In this document: positions 25,101-34,500 of the stretch, in pieces
Position numbering within the stretch: the stretch's first letter is position 1
How the letters are laid out: every line of letters begins with the position of its first letter
NCBI GenBank assembly: GCA_018350325.1
Contig: JAEVLN010000001.1
Span: 2,531,501-2,595,500, forward strand
Source: Globodera rostochiensis
Lineage: Eukaryota; Nematoda; Chromadorea; Rhabditida; Heteroderidae
DNA: 64,000 nucleotides
Reading direction: 5' to 3'
The notes under the pieces: model-generated
The model's input: the letters and a program-made list of their open reading frames with translations, nothing else
What the model was told of the DNA's origin: nothing
The model's database searches: none
Translations under genes and position numbers: made by a program

Positions 25101-25406
25101 TTCCCGCCTTTGTTGAAGGAAAAAGATAGGCGTTCTATGGCCTTGATGTTGTCCGAATCTGGGAGTAATATTTACGGGCTTTCCCACGCTGGCATTACGC
25201 CTTATAGGTTCTCAAAATTCCCGCCATTGTTGAAGGAAAAAGATAGGCGTTCTATGGCCTTGATGTTGTCCGAATCTGGGAGTAATATTTACGGGCTTTC
25301 CCACGCTTGCATTACGCCTAATAGGTTCTCAAAATTCCCGCCTTTGTTGAAGGAAAAAGATAGGCGTTCTATGGCCTTGATGTTGTCCGAATCTGGGAGT
25401 AATATT
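19169..25406 (+). repeat. 117-bp satellite array, about 53 copies
   Basis: Head-to-tail repeats of a 117-bp unit containing GTCCGAATCTGGGAGTAATA and GGCATTACGCCTTATAGG. The left edge (to about 20,670) has divergent and shortened units. From about 20,670 to 23,980 roughly 28 units are virtually identical, and the right edge again carries variants (for example at 25,225 and 25,308). Because 117 is divisible by three, one frame stays open as a 39-residue repeat, which makes a spurious giant ORF. Homogeneous centre with divergent edges is the usual signature of unequal exchange. Confidence 0.97.
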
Positions 25407-25410
25407 AGTA

Positions 25411-25485
25411 GATAATATTCCCAATCAAATTATCGATTGATGACGTCAGAGACGCCATCAACCGATATTTGATTGGGAATATCCT
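25411..25485. repeat. near-perfect inverted repeat between two satellite arrays
   Basis: Arms of about 34 bases containing ATTCCCAATCAAAT and its complement ATTTGATTGGGAAT flank a three-base loop at GACGTC-AGA-GACGCC. It lies exactly at the boundary between the 117-bp array and the AT-rich array. An undetermined base (n) follows at 25522, so the assembly may be weak here. Confidence 0.75.
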
Positions 25486-25523
25486 ACTTTCTTTTTTTGT
25501 ATTTTAGTTTTTCAAAAATTTNT

Positions 25524-27822
25524 TTATTTAGAAAGCCTCCGGAATTTATGCAAAAAAAAGAGAAATTATTCATTATTTTCACTTTCCTCCTCAACTTACC
25601 GATGCAACACAAAAAACATGAGATGATAAATAAAAAAACACTGTTTATTTAATTTTATTTTAGAAAGCCTCCGGAATTTATGCAAAAAAAAGAGAAATTA
25701 TTCATTATTTTCACTTTCCTCCTCAACTTACCGATGCAACACAAAAAACATGACTTGATAAATAAAAAAACACTGTTTATTTAATTTATTTTAGAAAGCC
25801 TCCGGAATTTATGCAAAAAAAGAGAAATTATTAATTATTTTCACTTTCCTCCTCAACTTACCGATGCAACACAAAAAACATGACATGATAAATAAAAAAA
25901 CACTGTTTATTTAATTTTATTTTAGAAAGCCTCCGGAATTTATGCAAAAAAAAGAGAAATTATGAATTATTTTCACTTTCCTCCTCAACTTGCCGATGCA
26001 ACACAAAAAACATGACTTGATAAATAAAAAAACACTGTTTATTTAATTTTATTTTAGAAAGCCTCCGGAATTTATGCAAAAAAAGAGAAATTATGAATTA
26101 TTTTCACTTTCCTCCTCAACTTGCCGATGCAACACAAAAAACATGACTTGATAAATAAAAAAACACTGTTTATTTAATTTAATTTTAGAAAGCCTCCGGA
26201 ATTTATGCAAAAAAAAGAGAAATTATTAATTATTTTCACTTTCCTCCTCAACTTACCGATGCAACACAAAAAACATGACTTGATAAATAAAAAAACACTG
26301 TTTATTTAATTTTATTTTAGAAAGCCTCCGGAATTTATGCAAAAAAAAGAGAAATTATTAATTATTTTCACTTTCCTCCTCAACTTACCGATGCAACACA
26401 AAAAACATGACATGATAAATAAAAAAACACTGTTTATTTAATTTATTTTAGAAAGCCTCCGGAATTTATGCAAAAAAAAGAGAAATTATGAATTATTTTC
26501 ACTTTCCTCCTCAACTTACCGATGCAACACAAAAAACATGACATGATAAATAAAAAAACACTGTTTATTTAATTTTATTTTAGAAAGCCTCCGGAATTTA
26601 TGCAAAAAAAGAGAAATTATTCATTATTTTCACTTTCCTCCTCAACTTACCGATGCAACACAAAAAACATGTCATGATAAATAAAAAACACTGTTTATTT
26701 AATTTTATTTTAGAAAGCCTCCGGAATTTATGCAAAAAAAAGAGAAATTATGAATTATTTTCACTTTCCTCCTCAACTTACCGATGCAACACAAAAAAAT
26801 GACTTGATAAATAAAAAAACACTGTTATTTAATTTAATTTTAGAAAGCCTCCGGAATTTATGCAAAAAAAAGAGAAATTATGAATTATTTTCACTTTCCT
26901 CCTCAACTTACCGATGCAACACAAAAAACATGACATGATAAATAAAAAAACACTGTTTATTTAATTTTATTTTAGAAAGCCTCCGGAATTTATGCAAAAA
27001 AAAGAGAAATTATTAATTATTTTCACTTTCCTCCTCAACTTACCGATGCAACACAAAAAACATGACATGATAAATAAAAAAACACTGTTTATTTAATTTT
27101 ATTTTAGAAAGCCTCCGGAATTTATGCAAAAAAAAGAGAAATTATTAATTATTTTCACTTTCCTCCTCAACTTACCGATGCAACACAAAAAACATGACAT
27201 GATAAATAAAAAAACACTGTTTATTTAATTTTATTTTAGAAAGCCTCCGGAATTTATGCAAAAAAAAGAGAAATTATTAATTATTTTCACTTTCCTCCTC
27301 AACTTACCGATGCAACACAAAAAACATGACATGATAAATAAAAAAACACTGTTTATTTAATTTTATTTTAGAAAGCCTCCGGAATTTATGCAAAAAAAAG
27401 AGAAATTATGAATTATTTTCACTTTCCTCCTCAACTTACCGATGCAACACAAAAAACATGACATGATAAATAAAAAAACACTGTTTATTTAATTTTATTT
27501 TAGAAAGCCTCCGGAATTTATGCAAAAAAAAGAGAATTATTCATTATTTTCACTTTCCTCCTCAACTTGCCGATGCAACACAAAAAACATGACTTGATAA
27601 ATAAAAAAACACTGTTTATTTAATTTTATTTTAGAAAGCCTCCGGAATTTATGCAAAAAAAAGAGAAATTATTCATTATTTTCACTTTCCTCCTCAACTT
27701 GCCGATGCAACACAAAAAACATGACATGATAAATAAAAAAACACTGTTTATTTAATTTTATTTTAGAAAGCCTCCGGAATTTATGCAAAAAAAGAGAAAT
27801 TATTCATTATTTTCACTTTCCT
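25524..27822 (+). repeat. AT-rich ~131-bp satellite array, about 18 copies
   Basis: Each unit contains GAAAGCCTCCGGAATTTATG, TTTTCACTTTCCTCCTCAAC and CCGATGCAACACAAAAAACA. Unit starts fall near 25531, 25662, 25794, 25925 and so on to 27765, a period of 130-133 bp with small A-run length changes. The last unit is cut off inside CACTTTCC, where the 27-bp minisatellite begins. No coding role is apparent. Confidence 0.95.
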
Positions 27823-27985
27823 TAGAATTGCCAACCAGGCCTAAAACGGTAGAAATGCCAACCATGCCTAAAATAGTAGAAATGCCAACCAGGCTTAAAA
27901 CGGTAGAATTGCCAACCAGGCCTAAAACGGTAGAAATGCCAACCATGCCTAAAATAGTAGAAATGCCAACCAGGGGCATTTTGAA
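27823..27985 (+). repeat. 27-bp minisatellite, short array
   Basis: About six copies of a 27-bp unit with the core GCCAACCAGGCCTAAAACGG and the variant GCCAACCATGCCTAAAATAG, abutting the preceding satellite. The same unit forms a larger array in opposite orientation at 33,490-34,056. Confidence 0.85.
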
Positions 27986-28140
27986 CTGACACGAAAATTG
28001 GGTGCTAGATACATATTACGAGTTTTCCATCAATTAACACCCATCTCGACAATGTGGCGCCTATTAATTCGGCAGTATGCTGTTCAAGATCCAATTTTTT
28101 TTGGCACGTCGACCCGGCATTTTTTTAAACTTTTAGGTAC

Positions 28141-29999
28141 ATGAATCAAAGTGTCATCAATTTTCTTCGACGCATTCGTCGGCTTTTCGAGTCATGTGCC
28201 GGGACCACCGTTCACATTTGCACAAAGCATGACCAAAGCCGGAGCTGGCAAATTGTTCGGCAACAAATTTGGCCATTAATTGCCAACAATCTTTGTGGTG
28301 GTTGTTTGAATTTCTACACGCTGGACCGTTTAAGACAACGACAATTTGCCGAGACCATTTTTTGCGATTGCCAAACTCTCCGATGGATTCATTCGATTAA
28401 TACGTTCGATTTGCTTGACGGTGTGGAAGCGTCTTCTTTGGAAGCTGTGGCCAAATGGTTGCACACACCGCGCGCTGATGGACGCCCGAAAGTGTTCAAA
28501 AGTGGACTTTATCGGTCACAAATTCAAGAAGTATTGGCACGCTACAAGGCGGTAATGTTTTCCGCAAAAAATGTAAATTTAAAAGTCTTGCGGTCCCCTT
28601 CAAACTTCAGACTAGGGTTGAGCGGGACCGGTACCGGGACCGGGACGGGATTTCCCGGTTTTTTCAGGTCCCGGTCCCGGTCGGGACGGGACTTTTTAAA
28701 ATCTGAAAGTCCCGGTCCCGGTTTTTTGGTCCCGCCGGGACCGGGTCCAACCGGGACTAAATTTACACCCCTAATGATGGCATCATTGAGTGACAATTTC
28801 AATCTTTTTTACAAGGGACTCCCAAGAGAACTCGGTGGCTTAGTGGTTTGTCTTCCGGCTCGTCAAATGTTTGTGTCGGGTTCGAGTCCGCTTGAGTACA
28901 ACATTTATTTATTCTTTTTCCTCTACTCACATAATTTTCTTCCCCTAATTTTTAACATTACAAAAAAAATTTTCCCTTGAAAAGTCCCGGTTAGTCCCGG
29001 TCCCGGTTGAAAATCTTGGTCCCGGTCCCGGTTTTTCTGGTCCCGGGAAGTCCCGGTCCCGGTTTTTCCCAAAAGTCCCGGTCCCGCTCAACCCTAGTTC
29101 AGACTAATCAGCCGAAAATATATTTTTTCGATTTAAAAATTTTTTCGGAATCTTTTGCCCTTAAAAACATGCTCAAATCATCCAGAAAACGTAAAATTTT
29201 TATGTTTTTGGAGAAGTCCGTGCCGGAGGAATGCCAAATTTCATTCCAAGACTTCACGGACACCTCCTGAATGAATTTCGTCTTTTGTGAGCAATTTTTT
29301 GAAAAAATGGTCACAAAAATTGCTGGGGACTTTGGAAATTTTAAAATATGAAAGTTTATATGTATAACTATTTGATTGGGTTTAAAAAAATTATGCCTTT
29401 CAAATTTTAGAATTTTTAAAATTACCCTGGTAATTCCAGAATTTCCAAAATTACCCAACATATACAAAATGATACTTTTTTCTGCTATTTTTGTTTGCCA
29501 AAAGACAGACATATGTACTAGTGATGCACAAGACCCAAAATTTCCCGATACTCGAGACCGGGACCCAAAAAACCCGAGACTTTTCTCGAGTCGAGACTCG
29601 AAACCGAGACTCTCGTGCATCACTAATAGGTACCTAACACTGTTTTCTTTATTATTTTAGGCATTTATGAATGCCGTCACTGCGGTCAATTACATCATTT
29701 GTGTGGAGGTTCGCGCTGGGTTTATTGAGCCGTTTGTGCTGACAAACAATTTGACTGGGGAAGCGTTGGAATTTCAACGCTTTAACGACTCGGCTTGGCT
29801 GTTGATAAGATGTCCAATTGTGCGCGAAGAAGCGGACAAATGGGCCAATTGGGAAAATGAAGCGATTTGGTTGAATTGGTTTTGTCCATGGAATCGCATT
29901 TACATTGCCTTCGACGACAGCGACATCGAATGGGGCTTCCCTTTTTTAAATGTTTTTCACCGTTTTAAATGGTTGTATAATCGTTTAGTGTTTGCATAA
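28141..29999 (+). CDS. 5'-truncated member of the cyst-nematode F-box-like family
   Basis: Two exons in phase 0: 28141-28551 and 29661-29999. Blocks VINFLRRIRRLFESC, RSWQIVRQQIWPLIANNLC, RLRQ..FAETIFCDCQTLRWI, VAKWLHTPRADGRPKVF, then LLIRCPIVREEADKWANWENEAI and WNRIYIAFDD match my memory of a large uncharacterised Globodera/Heterodera family whose N-terminus carries an F-box-like segment. That N-terminal part is absent here, because the satellite arrays end only about 150 bp upstream. The intron holds two hAT-like elements. The C-terminal tail after WNRIYIAF is unlike what I recall for the family. Probably a decaying copy; molecular role unknown. Confidence 0.6.
28613..29096. mobile_element. 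hAT-like foldback element built of GGGACC/GGTCCC runs, carrying a tRNA-like SINE
   Basis: Ends TAGGGTTGAGCGGGACCGG and the complement CCGGTCCCGCTCAACCCTA. Flanks CTTCAGAC (28605-28612) and GTTCAGAC (29097-29104) match at 7 of 8 positions. The arms consist largely of alternating CCGGGAC and GTCCCGG steps, so each can fold back. The middle holds a tRNA-derived Pol III promoter (see next entry). It lies in the intron of the F-box-like gene and is homologous to 42,361-43,153. Confidence 0.85.
28829..28980 (+). mobile_element. tRNA-derived SINE-like sequence
   Basis: TGGCTTAGTGG resembles an A box and GGTTCGAGTCC is a good B box, spaced as in a tRNA gene, followed by CGCTTGAGTACAAC and an AT/CT-rich tail. 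The cloverleaf is degenerate (weak acceptor and T stems), so this is not a functional tRNA. The same B box plus CGCTTGAGT tail occurs near 43,040 (-) and 56,732 (+). Confidence 0.65.
29519..29625. mobile_element. short hAT-like MITE
   Basis: Inverted ends TAGTGATGCAC and GTGCATCACTA enclose palindromic CGAGACCGGGAC/CTCGAGTCGAGACTC sequence. Flanks ATATGTAC and ATAGGTAC match at 7 of 8 bases. It lies in the same intron as the larger foldback element. A degraded relative appears near 37,418-37,500. Confidence 0.75.
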
Positions 30000-31593
30000 A
30001 GATTGCCTCAAGGCTTCGATTATCGGAAAGATTTTTGGGTTTTGGTTAAAAGTTGCTGCATCAACATGGGATAAATGCGTGGGCGCCGAGCTGGGCGGGC
30101 GGCGCGTGTTGTACGCTGAGAAAAACTTTCCTCTCGGCTTTTCCATGTTTTATTTTTTTACTTTTCTATCACAATTTAGTTAAAAATGGCTTGTTGATTT
30201 ACTGTACCCATTTACGTTGTTTTTTTGGTGTTAAAAGCATTTTTGGAGTAATAAAATTGTCGCCAGCATTGATTCATGAATTAAACGAAATTTTTGTATC
30301 AATTAAAGTTATAATTTATGCTAATAACCAGCTGAATCCGTGTTGTGTTCCAATCGGCGTTGGCGCCAACAAGTTTGAAATGCATTACTTTTTGCTTATT
30401 TGACCAAATCAAAGAAATCTTGGTACATTTCGAAAACTATTCATTAAGTTATGAATGAAAATTTTACAACTCCTCGAGTCGACACGAATGCAATTTCATT
30501 TTTTATGCAAGAAATTCAAAAATTCAAATTTGTCTGATCAAATCTGTGTTCAACTTTTGTGTAAAAAAGTTGCAAATTTGGGTGTGTCTGTGATTGTGTG
30601 CCGTTGGTGTGATTTTTGGTCTATGGAGGGAAAATGGAACAAAAAAAAATTTAAAGATTTAAGGTCAAGTGAAAGAGTTCGCAAAGAATGGGGGGAAACA
30701 AAGTTCGTTGAATCGCTGCTTTCGGGGGCGCGGGATCGGGGGAAAAATGTGTGTAAGGTCGACGACAAATTTAATGAATGAATTAATTAGTTAATTAAGG
30801 ATAATCGGCGAAGAAAACCCTAAACAAAACAAAATAATAATAATACAATGCAAATGAATGAATGAAATAAAATGATTATGTTATGAATGTGTGGGTATAT
30901 AAAATGCAAATTCCTACCAAAAAAAAGCTCTGTTGAGAGAGAATGCTTTCGGTCCAAAATTCGAAGTTTTTCCGTTTCCCATCGATCGGGGATCATTTTT
31001 TGCAATCCAATCGATCGGGCCAATAAACAAAAAACCTTTAAATGCATTAAAATTCCCCAAAATCATCCAAAAAGGATTAATTTTTTAGTGGTTTTTTTTG
31101 TTCAGCAGATTAGAATTTGAAAATTTTGTTTTGTCGAAAAATTCCCAGCCAATTTTAGGTGGGGGGGGGGGGTGGGCAAATTCCTCAAAAAATTGTCAGA
31201 AAAGCGCGCGAAATTGGACACGGAGCTCTGCGCGAAAAAAATATCATAATAATAAAATCTAAAGAAAATAAAAATAATACATTTTTGGAGACGGAGGACA
31301 AAAGAAATAATTAAAAAAATGGGTTTTTGGTGTTTGTATTGCAGAGGCAAAGTGAATTTGTTTTTGGACGACGACGACGACGACGACGGGGCGGGGTTGG
31401 GGTGATTAATTCGATTTTGTGTCTTCTGTGTGATTTGAGTTGTGTGTGATGGGATGGGATGGCGCGCGAATTTGTCGACTGATTGATTTATTGATTGATT
31501 GATGATCTTTGATGCGATGTTTGCCCTTTAATTGTTGATGCTTTCTTGGTGGTGGTGGTGGTGATCAGCTGCAGCTGGTGCTGCTCGGGGCGG
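30000..31593. other. AT-rich region without recognisable gene
   Basis: Between the F-box-like gene and the Pygopus-like stop codon. It includes a G-run near 31,160, a GACGAC run near 31,370 and GATT repeats near 31,485. Open frames at 30,053-30,403 and 30,455-30,781 show no family resemblance or splice logic; the region may include eroded sequence of the upstream gene. Confidence 0.35.
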
Positions 31594-34500
31594 CTATATG
31601 GTAAAAACGCAGTGGGGCCCCTTCTGCGCGAAGCAGTCCCTGCAAATCCATTCCAACCGCGGGTCCTTGCAGAACTCCTGGAACGCTTCCAGCGTCAGGT
31701 CAGCGCATGCCTGAAACGTGGAGACTTGGTTACACAGTGCGCAAAGCAAAAAATTGGGGTATCTGATCTGATCGGACTCATCAGGTCCGCCGAGGGGGGG
31801 GGGGGGTCAGATCAATTTAATGCGATTGATCGGGCGACCAAACCATTCAAAATCACTTTATGATTGATCGTGACCGGATCAGACAAGGTTCATTCTTTCT
31901 CATCGGGTTAGGCCTGATCAGATTGCTCATTTGAAAATGGTCGATGCTATTAATTTAATTTATAAGCTCATCCAATCAGATAATTTAAACCAATTAAATA
32001 AATACGCTTTCCGTTAAGTGATCTGATCTTTTCGTTATAATCTATGTGCTGATCTGAGCACGCTTTTTGGATCAAAATCCTGATCAGACAGACCGATCAC
32101 AATCAATGATCCATTCAGAAGCAGTCGATGGGAATTAAGCGTCCAAAGTGCCAAAACCCACCCAATGGAACACGCGGTTACAGCCTTGGCCGATCGCTGT
32201 GCACTGGATGCCCTTGTGTTGATCCTTAAATTATAGAATTATTGAAATTTTAAAACAAAAAATATATATATTAATCATTATGTGTATGTACACTGAGTTC
32301 CCCGCGACACGCTTGGCACTGGCCGTTCAGTTGGATTCGTTGCTCCGGCATTGGCATCAGCGCGGACGGCGGGAACATGGAGGAGGGCGGAGGCGCGGGC
32401 GGCGGCAACGACGCACGCTTCAGCGATGACGGCGAACGGCCGGGCACTGGAAAGAACAACGCGATGCATTTCAATAAAATTCCAGTTAATTAAACAATAA
32501 ATGATTAATTAAATAATAATGATGAAAGATGGCTTCAAGGCGTTGGATATATACAATAATTTTGCCTAAGGCAGTGCCAGACAAAAAATTGGCACGCACT
32601 GGTATACAGATCGGTCCCATTTCTGATTAAGACCAAAATGATGATCAAACACAGTGATCTGATCCAGACCCAAATCTGTAGATAAATCAGGATATGTGAT
32701 CAGTTCATTTACCAAAATAGGATCCAGATCGGTAAAAGCACTGGCAGAAATCCAGATCAACAAAAAGCATTCATTGTTTACACATAAAACTGCGCTTAAT
32801 TAAAAGCGGATTTTTTCGAATGCTTCCAAACGATTTGATCAGCTCAAACCACCGCAAAATGCGTTGGCCCAAATATGGTCAGATCCCAAGCCTGCAGATC
32901 AGACCCGGCTGATCAGCAGAACAGTTCATTTACCAAAAATATGAATTCAGAGATCAACAAAAATGAGAGAAAGCGTACAAAGCGATTTTTCGGGAATCGG
33001 GAATCGGGATTCCGGCTACCATAAATCACTGATCCCAGAAAGCTCGGACGGGATCCCAAACTCAATCCCGTGGGATCCCGATCCTGATCCCGTCCAATTT
33101 CTAGCCCGCACATCCAACGCCCACACCTTTAAATATGGCGTCCTGTTGCTGTTGTTGGGGTGTATGGGGAGGGTTCAGGCATGGATTCAGCTGCTGCTGT
33201 TGATGGCACATCATTTGATGTTGTTGTTGTTGCATTATGTTGCCTGCGGGCATTGTGCCGTAGGGTGTCGGCGTGCCGCCCATCATCATGGACGGCGGTG
33301 GCGGCGCCGCCCCGGGGAACACGGCACCATCACAGGGTGACCTGACACCGGCCAGTGGCCCCTGCTGCATTCCCACAGCAGCGGCAGCTTAAAAGGACAC
33401 ATGTGCCATTGCAATTGCCAACAAAAATAGAGAAATAAATGCAACAATTTCAATGAAACAAAAATGAAATGCCAACAGACCAACTGGTTCCGTTTTAGGC
33501 CTGGTTGGCATTTTGCCCGTTTTAGGCCCGTTTGGCATTTTGCCCAATTTAGACCTGGTTGACATTTTGCCCGTTTTAGGCCTGGTTGGCATTTTGCCCG
33601 TTTTAGGCCCGTTTGGCATTTTGCCCAATTTAGACCTGGTTGACATTTTGCCCGTTTTAGGCATAGTTGGCATTTTTCCCGTTTTAGACCTGGTTGACAT
33701 TTTGCCCGTTTTAGGCCTGGTTGGCATTTTGCCCATTTTAGACCTGGTTGACATTTTGCCCGTTTTAGGCATAGTTGGCATTTTTCCCGTTTTAGACCTG
33801 GTTGACATTTTGCCCGTTTTAGGCCTGGTTGGCATTTTGCCCATTTTAGACCTGGTTGGCATTTTGCCCGTTTTAGGCATAGTTGGCATTTTTCCCGTTT
33901 TAGACCTGGTTAGCATTTTGCCCGTTTTAGGCCTGGTTGGCATTTTGCCCATTTTAGACCTGGTTGGCATTTTGCCCGTTTTAGGCATAGTTGGCATTTT
34001 TCCCGTTTTAGACCTGGTTGGCATTTTGCCCGTTTTAGGCATGGTTGGCATTTTGGCCGGTTTGCATTTCGTTTGGTCGAATTTTGGAGAGGTGAATAAT
34101 ACCTTTTGTGCCCCTAAAAAAATTCTGAAAATTTTTCAAAAAACCCAGCCTAAGGTCCTAAACAAATTTGCCGCCGCTTCATCTGCCCACCTGCTGCTGC
34201 CGCCATGGCGGCCTCATGCTGTCGCAGTTGCTGCTGTTCCGCAGCGGCTTTCTCGGCCGCCTGGCGTGCCTTGCGCACTTTTATTGTCTCTCTCTTCGGC
34301 TTGCTCTCCTTCGTCGTCGCCGTGTTGGTTGCTGTACTGCTCGCGGTTGAGCCCCCGGAGGTGTTCAACTGCTGCTTGCCGACGCCACTGCTTGTCCCGG
34401 CCTGCTGCTGTTGTTGGTGTGGAGTCTTAAAAAGATTGGCCAATTTAAGAATGGAGATGTGTAAGCGAAGACTTTGGCAATTTTTTTGAGTCAATTTGCG

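Noticed and set aside
19169..27985. CRISPR-like direct repeats
   Set aside because: The arrays are contiguous tandem satellites without unique spacers, in a eukaryotic genome with spliced genes.
28829..28900. tRNA gene candidate with good B box
   Set aside because: The cloverleaf is degenerate and the segment is embedded in a mobile element, with relatives at 43.0 and 56.7 kb.
28613..29096. LTR or retroviral origin for the GGGACC elements
   Set aside because: The ends are inverted, not direct, repeats, the flanks are 8 bp, and no reverse transcriptase, integrase or primer-binding site is visible.
33513..34430. Long open frames on both strands
   Set aside because: They run through the 27-bp minisatellite, whose length keeps frames open on both strands; the array lies inside an intron of the Pygopus-like gene.
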